Assembly: GCA_000403475.2 (NCBI GenBank)
Contig: KE159795.1
Coordinates: 2,301,357-2,365,356 of the forward strand
DNA from: Lachnospiraceae bacterium MD308
GTDB lineage: Bacteria; Bacillota; Clostridia; Lachnospirales; Lachnospiraceae
Length of the DNA stretch: 64,000 bases
Direction of reading: 5' to 3'
Positions 26,183 to 35,107 of the stretch are shown here, piece by piece (position 1 is the first letter of the stretch; each line of letters opens with the position of its first letter). Made by a program: the position numbers and the translations under genes. Under the pieces are notes generated by a model. That model saw only the letters and a program-made list of their open reading frames with translations. It did no database searches and was not told the origin of the DNA.

Positions 26183-27250
26183 ATGGCTGGAGATTCCGGT
26201 GAAAAAACCGAAAAAGCCACGCCTAAAAAGCGAAGAGACCAGCGTAAGGAAGGTAATGTATTCCAGAGCAAAGATGTAGTAACGGTTGTTTCGCTTTTTG
26301 GCTCTTTTTATATATTGAAGCTGTTGTTTCCAAAGATTTATGAGACAGTTCGTGCATTTATGATAGATTTTATCGGATTTGCGGGCACTGTAACGGATAC
26401 AAGTCAGGGGAAGATCAACGAGATTGGCATGATGGTCATTGCAGCGGTTGTGAAGACAATCTTTCCTCTGCTTTTAATTACCGGTGCACTGGCGATTGCT
26501 GCGACTGGTGCGCAGACAAAATTTCTCGTGTCGGGTAAGAGTGTCAGACCACAGTTTAACCGATTAAATCCGATTTCAGGTATAAAAAAGTTATTTTCTC
26601 TTCAGAATATGGTAGAATTAATTAAAAGTATTCTGAAGATTATTATATTAATTGCTGTGATTTACAACATAGTGATCGATGATATGGTTCAGGTAGTAAG
26701 AACCATGGATATGGATATTACCATATCGGGCGCCTATATGCTTGAGATGGTGATGACATTGGTAATACGGATATGCATAGCGTTTCTTGCAATTGCCGCA
26801 CTGGATTTTATGTACCAGTGGTGGGAATATGAGCGCAAGCTCAAGATGAGTAAGCAAGAGGTCAAGGAAGAGTTTAAGCAGACAGAAGGTAATCCTGAAA
26901 TCAAGAGCCGTATCCGTAATATTCAGAATCAGCGTGCAAGGCAGCGTATGATGCAGGCTGTGCCGGGGGCAGACGTAGTTGTCCGTAACCCTACGCATTT
27001 TGCAGTAGCATTGAAATATGATGCAGATTCTTACGGCGCACCGGTTGTTCTGGCAAAAGGACAGGATGAGTTGGCGCTTCGGATTGTACGGGTTGCCGAG
27101 GAGAGCGGCGTTGCCGTGGTTGAAAATCCGCCATTAGCCAGAGGAATTTATGCTTCCACAGATTTATCACAGGAGATACCGCAGGAATACTACGGAGCGG
27201 TAGCGGAAGTTCTGGTTTATGTTTATAAGATGAACAATAAGTTGGAGTAA
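26183..27250 (+). CDS. flhB: Flagellar export switch protein FlhB
   Basis: 355 aa. The basic N-terminus (EKTEKATPKKRRDQRKEG) is typical. Four membrane helices (about 32-52, 85-107, 148-165 and 190-210) are followed by the cytoplasmic domain with the autocleavage motif NPTH at 269-272. Cleavage there changes substrate choice from hook to filament type. The fhlB-like protein at 7216 copies only this domain and lacks NPTH. Confidence 0.97.
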   Translation: MAGDSGEKTEKATPKKRRDQRKEGNVFQSKDVVTVVSLFGSFYILKLLFPKIYETVRAFMIDFIGFAGTVTDTSQGKINEIGMMVIAAVVKTIFPLLLITGALAIAATGAQTKFLVSGKSVRPQFNRLNPISGIKKLFSLQNMVELIKSILKIIILIAVIYNIVIDDMVQVVRTMDMDITISGAYMLEMVMTLVIRICIAFLAIAALDFMYQWWEYERKLKMSKQEVKEEFKQTEGNPEIKSRIRNIQNQRARQRMMQAVPGADVVVRNPTHFAVALKYDADSYGAPVVLAKGQDELALRIVRVAEESGVAVVENPPLARGIYASTDLSQEIPQEYYGAVAEVLVYVYKMNNKLE

Positions 27251-27253
27251 AGC

Positions 27254-29326
27254 ATGAAAAAAATACTAAGTAATGCAGTGACAGTGTTTGTACTTGTCAT
27301 TGTCCTGCTTTTGATTATTCCTTTGAGTCCGTTTTTAATGGACATATTAATTATTATAAATATTGCGGTTTCTATGGTTGTTCTGATTATAAGCATGAAC
27401 ATCAGGGAGCCGCTGGAATTGTCTACGTTCCCTTCCCTTTTGCTTGTTACGACGTTATTTCGTCTGGGACTTAACGTATCTTCTACAAGAAACATCCTGA
27501 CAAATCAGGGACAGTCCGGACAGGTGATTCAGGCATTCGGTACATTTGTACTGCGCGGGAATGTTGTCGTCGGCTTTGTAATCTTTTTTATCATCGTTTT
27601 GGTACAATTTATCGTTATTACAAAAGGTGCAGAGCGTGTCGCTGAGGTTGCAGCCAGATTTACGCTGGATGCTATGCCAGGTAAGCAGATGGCAATCGAT
27701 GCAGACCTTAGCGCAGGCTTGATTACAGAGGGCGAAGCAAAAGCAAGACGTTCGAAGATCCAGCGGGAATCAGACTTTTATGGCGCTATGGACGGCGCTA
27801 CGAAGATTGTAAAAGGTGATTCGATTATGTCGATTATTATTACCTTTGTCAATCTGATCGGCGGATTTATTATCGGAATCGTGCAGGCAGGCATGACACT
27901 TGAAGATGCGCTTTCCGTTTACTCGATTGCGACGGTAGGCGACGGTCTGGTATCCCAGATACCGGCACTTCTGATATCCACTGCAACTGGTATGATCGTA
28001 ACTAGGTCAGTATCGGAAGGAAGTCTTAATGAGGATGTTTCCGGCCAGTTCAAATCTCAGCCGAGGGCGATTATGTTTACCGGTGCGGTATTAGCAGTCC
28101 TTATACTGATACCGGGAATGCCGAAGATTCAGTTAGGTATATTAGCGGCAGCGCTTTTGATTACCGGATATCGACTGCAGGGAAGAATGAAGGAAGTTGC
28201 AGAAGCAGCGGCAGCCCAGGAGCTGGGTATGCTGAGCGCGCCGGATACGGAAGCGGCAGAGCCGAGCGAAGAAGAGTATTACAGGGATATTAACAATGTC
28301 TATGCGTTGATTGGCGTTGAGCCAATTGAGATGGAATTCGGATATAGCCTGATTCCTCTTGTGGATGAAGGAAGCGGCGGGAAGATGATCAACCGTATTG
28401 TCATTTTCCGAAGACAATATGCACAGGAGATGGGATTTGTCGTGCCCTCTGTGCGTCTGCGCGACAGCTCCAGTCTGACTACTAATCAGTATGTCATTAA
28501 GATTAAGGGCGAAGAAGTTGAGCGCGGAGAGATTCTGGTAGATCATTATCTGGCGCTTGAGCCTGATGAACCGGTCGGAGAGATTGACGGAATCGAGACG
28601 ATTGAACCGGCATATGGTATTCCGAGTAAATGGATTCTTCCGGAGAATAAGGAGATGGCGGAGATTTACGGATATACAGTCATTGACCCGTTATCTGTTA
28701 TGGTTACTCATCTTTCTGAGACAATCCGAAGGCATGCCCATGAGCTTCTTAACAGGGAAGAGGTAGTGAAGCTGGCGGACAGTCTGAAGGAGAGGGCAGG
28801 AAGCCTTGTAGAAGAAGTGGTTCCGGGGATAGTTCCATATGGAACGCTTCAGAAAATCTTAGTAAGTCTCTTAAAAGAGGGTATTCCTATTAAAGATATG
28901 GAGACGATTATGGAGACAATCTCGGATGCGGCGGGGACCGGAAGCGATATGACTACGATTATTGAGAATATAAGGACCGCTCTTAAGAGAACGATAACCA
29001 GTAAATTCTGCCGGGATGGGCAGATGCGGGTACTTACACTGGATGCAGATCTTGAGAAGATGATGGTATCGAGCCTGACAAAAGGTGAGCAGGGATATTA
29101 TATGGCATTGCCGCCGGATGTGATGCAGAATGTGGTAATGCAGATTGGAAATGCTGTGAAGAAGTTCCATGATTTATCACAGGAACCGATCATCCTGACC
29201 AGCCAGGTGATCCGTGTGTATGTATATCGGATGTTAGAGCAGTTCTATCCGTCAATTTATGTTCTGTCATTTCATGAGATTACCAACAATGTGCAGATAC
29301 AGGCCATTGGAAATATAACCAAGTAG
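27254..29326 (+). CDS. flhA: Flagellar export gate protein FlhA
   Basis: 690 aa. It has eight membrane helices in the first 320 residues, the FHIPEP-type signature region (MNIREPLELSTFPSLLLVTT and RLGLNVSSTRN) and a cytoplasmic nonameric ring domain (about 345-690). FlhA is the ion-driven receptor for substrate-chaperone complexes. It starts 3 bp after flhB. The next gene is fliA; flhF and flhG, which usually follow flhA in Firmicutes, are missing. Confidence 0.97.
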   Translation: MKKILSNAVTVFVLVIVLLLIIPLSPFLMDILIIINIAVSMVVLIISMNIREPLELSTFPSLLLVTTLFRLGLNVSSTRNILTNQGQSGQVIQAFGTFVLRGNVVVGFVIFFIIVLVQFIVITKGAERVAEVAARFTLDAMPGKQMAIDADLSAGLITEGEAKARRSKIQRESDFYGAMDGATKIVKGDSIMSIIITFVNLIGGFIIGIVQAGMTLEDALSVYSIATVGDGLVSQIPALLISTATGMIVTRSVSEGSLNEDVSGQFKSQPRAIMFTGAVLAVLILIPGMPKIQLGILAAALLITGYRLQGRMKEVAEAAAAQELGMLSAPDTEAAEPSEEEYYRDINNVYALIGVEPIEMEFGYSLIPLVDEGSGGKMINRIVIFRRQYAQEMGFVVPSVRLRDSSSLTTNQYVIKIKGEEVERGEILVDHYLALEPDEPVGEIDGIETIEPAYGIPSKWILPENKEMAEIYGYTVIDPLSVMVTHLSETIRRHAHELLNREEVVKLADSLKERAGSLVEEVVPGIVPYGTLQKILVSLLKEGIPIKDMETIMETISDAAGTGSDMTTIIENIRTALKRTITSKFCRDGQMRVLTLDADLEKMMVSSLTKGEQGYYMALPPDVMQNVVMQIGNAVKKFHDLSQEPIILTSQVIRVYVYRMLEQFYPSIYVLSFHEITNNVQIQAIGNITK

Positions 29327-29352
29327 GGAATTAAAAGGAGGGGAGAGGGCTG

Positions 29353-30147
29353 ATGGAAGACAGCAGGACAAATGAAGAGCTTCTTGCATTATATCAGACG
29401 ACAGGCAGTGCTGAGATAAAAAAAGAGCTTACTCTCCGTTACCTGTATATTGTAAAGAGCATAGCGGTTCAAATGCGGGATGTCTATCTTGGGTTTACGC
29501 AGGTGGAGGACATTATAAATGAAGGAGTTATCGTGTTGATGAAAGCTCTTGATAAATATGACGCAGGAAAGAACGCTAAGTTTGAAACATATGTGTCTCG
29601 AAGGATACATGGAATGATAATAGATATAGCAAGAAAGCAGGATTGGGTGCCGAGAACGGTGCGCAAAAGCTTTAAAGAGATACAAGACAAGGCAGCAGAG
29701 ATGTATGCAAAGACCGGTTTGATGCCGGCGATTGATGAGATTGCCAAAGAACTGGGGATGAAGCCGGATAAGATTCAGGAGGTTATGGGAAAGATGAATC
29801 TGTCCTCGGTGCTGTCTCTTGATATGGTGATGGAGGAAACGCAGGAGAAACAGAAAGTGTCTTCACTTCTCTCACTGGATTTTGCAAAGCAGCCGGAAGA
29901 AAAATATCTTGAAAATGAATTCCGCCAGGTTTTGAAGGACGGAATTGATGCTTTGAAGGACAAAGAGAAACTGGTAATTTCCCTCTACTATGTAGAGGAA
30001 TTAAATATGAAAGAGATTGCATCAGTCATGGAAGTAAGTGAGCCGAGGATTTCGCAGATTCATGCAAATGCAATCCGCAAGCTGAAAGAATATCTTCAGC
30101 AGGAAATGGATATAGGGGCAAAAGGAAAGGAGGGGTCTCATGTTTAA
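29353..30147 (+). CDS. fliA: RNA polymerase sigma-28 factor FliA/SigD
   Basis: 264 aa. Region 2 is clear (GFTQVEDIINEGVIVLMKAL, FETYVSRRIHGMIIDIARKQ, DWVPRTVRKS), as are region 3 (GLMPAIDEIAKELGM) and region 4 with the helix-turn-helix (LNMKEIASVMEVSEPRISQI). It directs late flagellar and chemotaxis transcription; the window has four exact TTAA-N15-GNCGATAT sites for it. Its antagonist FlgM is at 41226. It overlaps the next rod gene by 8 bp. Confidence 0.95.
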   Translation: MEDSRTNEELLALYQTTGSAEIKKELTLRYLYIVKSIAVQMRDVYLGFTQVEDIINEGVIVLMKALDKYDAGKNAKFETYVSRRIHGMIIDIARKQDWVPRTVRKSFKEIQDKAAEMYAKTGLMPAIDEIAKELGMKPDKIQEVMGKMNLSSVLSLDMVMEETQEKQKVSSLLSLDFAKQPEEKYLENEFRQVLKDGIDALKDKEKLVISLYYVEELNMKEIASVMEVSEPRISQIHANAIRKLKEYLQQEMDIGAKGKEGSHV

Positions 30148-30889
30148 AGGATTCTATAACCTGGCGTCGGGTGTGCTGACACAGACAAGGAACTTGAATG
30201 TAATCGGTAATAATATGGCGAATATTTCAACGCCAGGGTTCAGACAGGATACTTTTACACAGACGACATTTCAGGATGAGATGATATACCGGATTGGTAA
30301 TACAGATAAGAGCAACCCGACTCCAATCGGACGGATGAACTGTATTGTTACCGGAGACGGCAATGTAACGAGCTATAAGCAGGGGGGACTGAATCCCACC
30401 GCAAGTACACTGGATTTTGCTCTTCAGGGCGAGGGCTTTTTTGCCGTTCAGTCAGGGAATGGAGTTACGTATACAAGAAATGGTTCCTTTATTCTTGACA
30501 ATGAAGGGTATCTTTATCTTGACGGCGTTGGCCGTGTCCTGGGAACTAACGGGCCGATTTATCTTGGGACTGATAAGATCGCCTGCGACTCACTGGGAAA
30601 TCTGACATCAGAGGAGAACGGACAGTATTTCGGAAGGATAAGAGTTGTAGATTTCCAGGATTATGATACAGAGTTAGAGAAGACAACAGGCGACATGTTT
30701 GTTGCAACCGGAGCGCCCCGGGACGTGAATACGCCTATGAGACAAAAATTCTTAGAGGATTCTAATGTAGACGTTATTAAGGAATATACACAGATGATGG
30801 CGACAGAGCGGGCGCTGCAAAGTGCTGCGCAGGTGCTTAGAATGTATGATCAGCTTGCGGCAAAGATTGTGCAGATTGGACCAACATAG
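30140..30889 (+). CDS. Flagellar rod/hook-basal body protein, FlgF/FlgG family (first copy)
   Basis: 249 aa. The N-terminus FYNLASGVLTQTRNLNVIGN, followed by NMANISTPGF, and the C-terminal YTQMMATERALQSAAQVLRM are the two halves of the axial D0 domain. It corresponds by position to Bacillus flhO, a distal rod gene. Which copy acts as FlgF and which as FlgG cannot be decided from the sequence. It overlaps fliA by 8 bp, so translation is likely coupled. Confidence 0.9.
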   Translation: MFKGFYNLASGVLTQTRNLNVIGNNMANISTPGFRQDTFTQTTFQDEMIYRIGNTDKSNPTPIGRMNCIVTGDGNVTSYKQGGLNPTASTLDFALQGEGFFAVQSGNGVTYTRNGSFILDNEGYLYLDGVGRVLGTNGPIYLGTDKIACDSLGNLTSEENGQYFGRIRVVDFQDYDTELEKTTGDMFVATGAPRDVNTPMRQKFLEDSNVDVIKEYTQMMATERALQSAAQVLRMYDQLAAKIVQIGPT

Positions 30890-30914
30890 AGAATAACGCG
30901 GAGGTGATTAACGG

Positions 30915-31622
30915 ATGAATGCTTCTTTTTATTCAGGTGCCAGAGGCATGATGACAGAACAGGATAAATTAAATGTAATATCAAACAATATAGCGAATGT
31001 AAATACAGTGGGTTATAAGTCTAAAAGTTCGGTATTTATGGATTTGATGTATTATAACATGCATAGCCAGGACAGAGTCACGACGGGTACGGGCGTCCGT
31101 ATGCAGCATACCAACACAGATTTTTCATCAAATGGAGTTACGGGAGCGGCGGAAGGCGGATTTAATTTTGCGATACTGGATCAGGACGGATTTTTTATGC
31201 TCCGGAATCAGGTGACAAATGAGATTACCTATACACGCGCCGGGAATTTCTCGGTATCCCTGCACAATGACGGATATTTTTATCTGCTCAGTGATGCGCA
31301 GAAATATGTCCTTGACGGAAACGGGAATCCCATCCGATATATTAACGGTGAGCTGACCGGAAGGCCGGGAGTTTTTTCGTTCGCGAATACGAACGGCATG
31401 GAGTCTGTCGGGTCGACAGAGTTCAGCCCGGTGCCTAAAAACGGCAATCCGATTCGTGTGGACGGGGCGAATGTATTAGACGGGTATCTGGAATTGTCTA
31501 ATACAGATATGGCTCAGGAAATATCAGATACAGTTGTAGCTTCGAGGGCGTATACTTATGCGCTCAAGATGGTTCAGACATCAGATGAAATAGAGCAGAC
31601 GGTTAACGGTCTGCGCTCATAG
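30915..31622 (+). CDS. Flagellar rod/hook-basal body protein, FlgF/FlgG family (second copy)
   Basis: 235 aa. The D0 motifs are SGARGMMTEQDKLNVISNNI with ANVNTVGYKSK, and the C-terminal LELSNTDMAQEISDTVVASR. It corresponds to Bacillus flhP. It lies 25 bp after the first copy and 27 bp before cheC. It is somewhat short for FlgG, mostly through a smaller middle domain. Confidence 0.9.
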   Translation: MNASFYSGARGMMTEQDKLNVISNNIANVNTVGYKSKSSVFMDLMYYNMHSQDRVTTGTGVRMQHTNTDFSSNGVTGAAEGGFNFAILDQDGFFMLRNQVTNEITYTRAGNFSVSLHNDGYFYLLSDAQKYVLDGNGNPIRYINGELTGRPGVFSFANTNGMESVGSTEFSPVPKNGNPIRVDGANVLDGYLELSNTDMAQEISDTVVASRAYTYALKMVQTSDEIEQTVNGLRS

Positions 31623-31649
31623 TGAAAAAGACGGGAGAGGTGGTGCAGT

Positions 31650-32276
31650 ATGAAAATTACACGTTATGAAGACATGGATGATACCGCAAAAGATATGATG
31701 CGGGAAATCGGAAGTATCGGAACAGGAAATGCAGCTACAGCGTTGTCGAGTCTGTTAAAGACCGGGGTTGAGATGACGGTTCCCAAAGTGGAGATTCTTG
31801 GTTATAATGAGGCCGTGGACTTGCTGGGACATCCGGAGGAGATCGTATCCGGCGTGCTTGTACAGATGACCGGCGATGTCAGCGGGGTTATGCTGTTCAT
31901 CATGAAACTGGATTTTATTAATGAAGTTCTGCAATGTGTCCTTCAGGAAAACATTAGCGGATATGAACAAATGGGTGAAATGGAAATTTCGGCGTCGACA
32001 GAGGTTGGTAATATTATCATATCTTCTTACATACTCTCTTTGTCGAAGCTGGCCGACATGGAAATTTCTTTATCTGTACCGGCTTTTTCCGTGAATATGC
32101 TGGGTGGGATTATGACTGTCCCGATGGCGGAATTCGGATATGTGTCTGATAAGCTGATGATGATTACAGGAAAGTGTATCATCGGGGGAAGGAATGTAGA
32201 CAGCAATCTACTGATGCTTCCTGATATTCAGTCTTTAAATTATCTGATGGATAGGCTGGTGACTCCGTATGAATAA
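31650..32276 (+). CDS. cheC: CheY-P phosphatase CheC
   Basis: 208 aa with two CheC motifs. The second is intact (E118-V-G-N121). In the first (E19-I-G-S22) the usual Asn is Ser, so only one active site may work. CheC removes phosphate from CheY-P and binds CheD, whose gene overlaps it by 8 bp. Together with FliY this gives two CheY-P phosphatases in the operon; no cheZ is present. Confidence 0.95.
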   Translation: MKITRYEDMDDTAKDMMREIGSIGTGNAATALSSLLKTGVEMTVPKVEILGYNEAVDLLGHPEEIVSGVLVQMTGDVSGVMLFIMKLDFINEVLQCVLQENISGYEQMGEMEISASTEVGNIIISSYILSLSKLADMEISLSVPAFSVNMLGGIMTVPMAEFGYVSDKLMMITGKCIIGGRNVDSNLLMLPDIQSLNYLMDRLVTPYE

Positions 32277-32751
32277 AGAAATCAAAGTTGGAATAGCGGA
32301 TATGAAGATTGCAAGAAGAGAGGGAGTGCTCATAACTTATGCACTCGGCTCTTGTATTGGTATCAGCCTGTATGACCCGGCAATTAAGCTTGCTGCGCTG
32401 CTTCATATCATGCTGCCGGAAGCCGGCAGCATGTCCGACATGAATGTCTTTAAGTTTGCAGATACGGGAATACATGAGATGCTGCGCAAGATGGGGGCCT
32501 TTGGCGGAGTTAAAAGGCGCTATCAATGCAAGATTGCAGGCGGCGCCAAGATGTTTGACATGAAGGGCGCCGGAGGAATCGGTAATATTGGGGAGAGAAA
32601 CATCAGAAGTGTGGAAGCGATTATGATGGCGGAGCAGATTCGAATTCTGAAGAAAGACGTAGGTCTTAACTATGCAAGAACAATGCTGGTTGACGCGGAG
32701 GACGGAAGTGTGAAAATTCGTACCGCAGGCCGTCCTGAAATCATACTTTAG
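32269..32751 (+). CDS. cheD: Chemoreceptor glutamine deamidase CheD
   Basis: 160 aa. The catalytic residues of the family are in place: Thr23, Cys29 (ALGSCIGI) and His46 (LLHIMLP). CheD deamidates receptor glutamines and is recruited by CheC depending on CheY-P. It is the last gene of the long fla/che operon; no hairpin follows before the cheV promoter, so some readthrough into cheV is possible. Confidence 0.95.
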   Translation: MNKEIKVGIADMKIARREGVLITYALGSCIGISLYDPAIKLAALLHIMLPEAGSMSDMNVFKFADTGIHEMLRKMGAFGGVKRRYQCKIAGGAKMFDMKGAGGIGNIGERNIRSVEAIMMAEQIRILKKDVGLNYARTMLVDAEDGSVKIRTAGRPEIIL

Positions 32752-32763
32752 AGCTTTCGCGGC

Positions 32764-32790
32764 TTAAAAATAAGAGATTTCTGCCGATAT
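32764..32790 (+). promoter_or_regulatory. Sigma-28 promoter of the cheV operon
   Basis: TTAA (32764-32767), 15 bases, GCCGATAT (32783-32790), an exact match to the window's late-promoter pattern. The start would fall near 32797, about 33 bases before the cheV ATG. Confidence 0.8.
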
Positions 32791-32829
32791 TAAATATAGG
32801 ACTATGTATAAGAGAAGGGATGGCATATT

Positions 32830-33750
32830 ATGGCGAATACAGAGATACTTTTAGAATCTGGAACGAATGAAATAGAAATCATGGAATTCATGATTTACGG
32901 CGAATTATATGGTATTAATGTGGCAAAGGTAAAGGAGATTATGATGTCGGATAAGGTAAAGCCGATGCCGCATGCCCACTCATCGGTGGAAGGGATTTTT
33001 AAACCGCGTGACACAATGCTTACGGTAGTGGATCTTCCTTTTTATCTGACCGGCCAGCAGACGGAGAGACAGCCGCGTGATCTTTTTGTGATTACAAATT
33101 TTAATAAGATGAATATCGCATTCCGCGTACAGTCGGTTGTCGGTATCCAGAGGATTTCGTGGAATGATATCCAGAAGCCGGATAAGACACTGAATAAAGG
33201 CGAAGAAGGCGTTGCGACAGGAATTGCCCAGTGCGGAGGAGAACTTGTCACAATTCTGGATTTTGAAAAGATTGTTGCAGAGATTGCTCCGGAGACCAGC
33301 ATCCAGATAGATGAGATTGATGCGTTAGGAGAGCGTCAGAAGAATTATGCGAGAATTATCTGTGTAGAAGATTCGATTCTCCTGGCGAAGCTTATCGAGA
33401 GAGCCCTTCGTCAGGCGGGCTATGTGAACCTTGTGCAGTTCAATAACGGACAGGAGGCATGGAATTACTTGCATGCAATTAAGGATTCTGACCCGGATGA
33501 GCTGCGGGAGCAGGCAGCGCTCATTATCACGGATATAGAGATGCCGAAGATGGACGGTCACAGGCTGACCAAGCTTGTGAAATCGGATAGCAATTTAAAA
33601 CAGATTCCGCTTATTATCTTCTCATCGTTAATCAGCCCGGAGATGCAGATTAAGGGAAGGGAAATCGGAGCGGACGAACAGCTTTCAAAGCCGGAAATCG
33701 GCCATCTTGTAACTGTTATGGATGAATTGTTGACTAGGTGGGATGCGTAA
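32830..33750 (+). CDS. cheV: Chemotaxis coupling/adaptation protein CheV
   Basis: 306 aa. An N-terminal CheW domain (about 12-165, with IYGELYGINVAKVKEIM) is fused to a receiver domain (about 175-300) with acidic residues VEDS and phospho-acceptor Asp in ITDIEMPKMDG. It couples receptors to CheA and tunes adaptation when phosphorylated. It is the first gene of a four-gene sigma-28 unit; its stop overlaps the next start (TAATG). Confidence 0.95.
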   Translation: MANTEILLESGTNEIEIMEFMIYGELYGINVAKVKEIMMSDKVKPMPHAHSSVEGIFKPRDTMLTVVDLPFYLTGQQTERQPRDLFVITNFNKMNIAFRVQSVVGIQRISWNDIQKPDKTLNKGEEGVATGIAQCGGELVTILDFEKIVAEIAPETSIQIDEIDALGERQKNYARIICVEDSILLAKLIERALRQAGYVNLVQFNNGQEAWNYLHAIKDSDPDELREQAALIITDIEMPKMDGHRLTKLVKSDSNLKQIPLIIFSSLISPEMQIKGREIGADEQLSKPEIGHLVTVMDELLTRWDA

Positions 33751-35033
33751 TGGATAGATGTGTAGTAAGACAGGCAATTAAAGAAAAACAGAGTGGTAAG
33801 GTTATCGGCTACGAGCTGGTATTTCAGGGCGGGAAGGACAGCATGTATAACAGCAGCGAGGCTACGGCGGCAGATACAATCTCGGACTTCCTTGTTGCCA
33901 ATAGTGCGAAGATTATTAACGATGGGTTAATGTTTGTAACATTTACACCGTCACTGCTTCTTAGGAATACGCCGAAGATGTTTGGGCAAGATAAAGTTAT
34001 CATTCAGATTGAGGACACGGTGATTATTCATCCGCTGGCGATGCCGCTGATTAAGAAATACTGTGAGGCAGGCTATAAATTTGCCATCAATGACTTCCAG
34101 TTTTCGCCGAAGTATTTCAGCATGTTGGATTATGCATCATATATCCGCATTAATATGACGGGGTATGAGAATAATCCGCAGAAGCAGCGGACAGTGCTTA
34201 ACATTATCGAGATGGCAAAGGGATTTGGAAGGCAGTGTATCGCCACAGAGATTAACACAAAAGAGCAGTATGAAGCAGCGATGGAGCTTGATATTGATTA
34301 TCTGGAAGGAAATTATATGGCTAATACTATGGTTTCCAAGGTTGACAAAGTGGAGTATATGCAGGGGAATTTCTTCCAGCTTGTCATTGCAGTGTCCAAG
34401 GATGAACCGAATTTTGGTGAGGTGGAAGAGATCATCAGCCGTGACGCCGGGCTTACATATGCGCTTCTGAGACTTGTCAATTCTGCATATTTTGCCCTCC
34501 GGACGAGAACGGCATCCTTACGGCAGGCGTTGATTACGCTGGGAATCGGACAGCTCAGACACTGGGTATATATGTTAAGCTTTGATCAGGATAGGAGCGA
34601 GGGCTCAGAGGAGATTCTTAAGATCTCATTCCTCAGGGCGAAGCTGGCGTCGGAGCTTGTAAAGAGAGCTCCGGAATGTAAGATTTCTTCCAATGATGCG
34701 TATATGATGGGAATGTTCTCTACACTGGATTATATGGTAGAGGCGCCTTTGGCGGAGCTGCTTGAAGAGATTCCGGTTGCAGATGAGATTAAGGCGGCGC
34801 TGCTTGAAGGCACCGGACCGGCAGGAGCAGTTCAGAATCTTGTAGTTGCCTATGAAAAAGCGGATTGGAAAGCAAGTAAGACTTATGCGGATCAGCTTGG
34901 AATATCAAGCGCCGGGCTTGCACAGATTTATGTGGACTGCGCAGAGGAGGTTAATGCAATCTGGCACAGTCTGATGACAGATATGGAACGGCCGCAGGAA
35001 GAGGTAAAAAAATTAGAAGAAGAAGTGTTATAA
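33750..35033 (+). CDS. Degenerate EAL plus HDOD domain signalling protein
   Basis: 427 aa from the ATG at 33750, overlapping the cheV stop. The N-terminal part (about 1-200) has the EAL fold with degenerate active-site residues: YELVFQ near 21-26 where a catalytic EAL protein has E-L/V-L, and FAINDFQF where it has DDFG. The HDOD domain follows (about 215-400: EIISRDAGLTYALLRLVNSA, then LRQALITLGIGQLRHW). The architecture is that of the YuxH family. It is probably not a phosphodiesterase; it may bind cyclic-di-GMP or serve as an adaptor. Confidence 0.88.
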   Translation: MDRCVVRQAIKEKQSGKVIGYELVFQGGKDSMYNSSEATAADTISDFLVANSAKIINDGLMFVTFTPSLLLRNTPKMFGQDKVIIQIEDTVIIHPLAMPLIKKYCEAGYKFAINDFQFSPKYFSMLDYASYIRINMTGYENNPQKQRTVLNIIEMAKGFGRQCIATEINTKEQYEAAMELDIDYLEGNYMANTMVSKVDKVEYMQGNFFQLVIAVSKDEPNFGEVEEIISRDAGLTYALLRLVNSAYFALRTRTASLRQALITLGIGQLRHWVYMLSFDQDRSEGSEEILKISFLRAKLASELVKRAPECKISSNDAYMMGMFSTLDYMVEAPLAELLEEIPVADEIKAALLEGTGPAGAVQNLVVAYEKADWKASKTYADQLGISSAGLAQIYVDCAEEVNAIWHSLMTDMERPQEEVKKLEEEVL

Positions 35034-35048
35034 AATGATATAACTTGG

Positions 35049-35085
35049 ATAAGCTGACAAAGGCAACGTGTCCCTGTCAGCTTAT
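35049..35085 (+). repeat. Intra-operon hairpin before parA
   Basis: A perfect 11-bp stem (ATAAGCTGACA / TGTCAGCTTAT) with a 15-nt loop lies between the EAL-HDOD gene and parA. There is no T-run after it. It could partly uncouple parA-comFB expression from the upstream genes by processing or attenuation. Confidence 0.65.
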
Positions 35086-35107
35086 GTCATAGATGGAGGA
35101 ATAAAAA

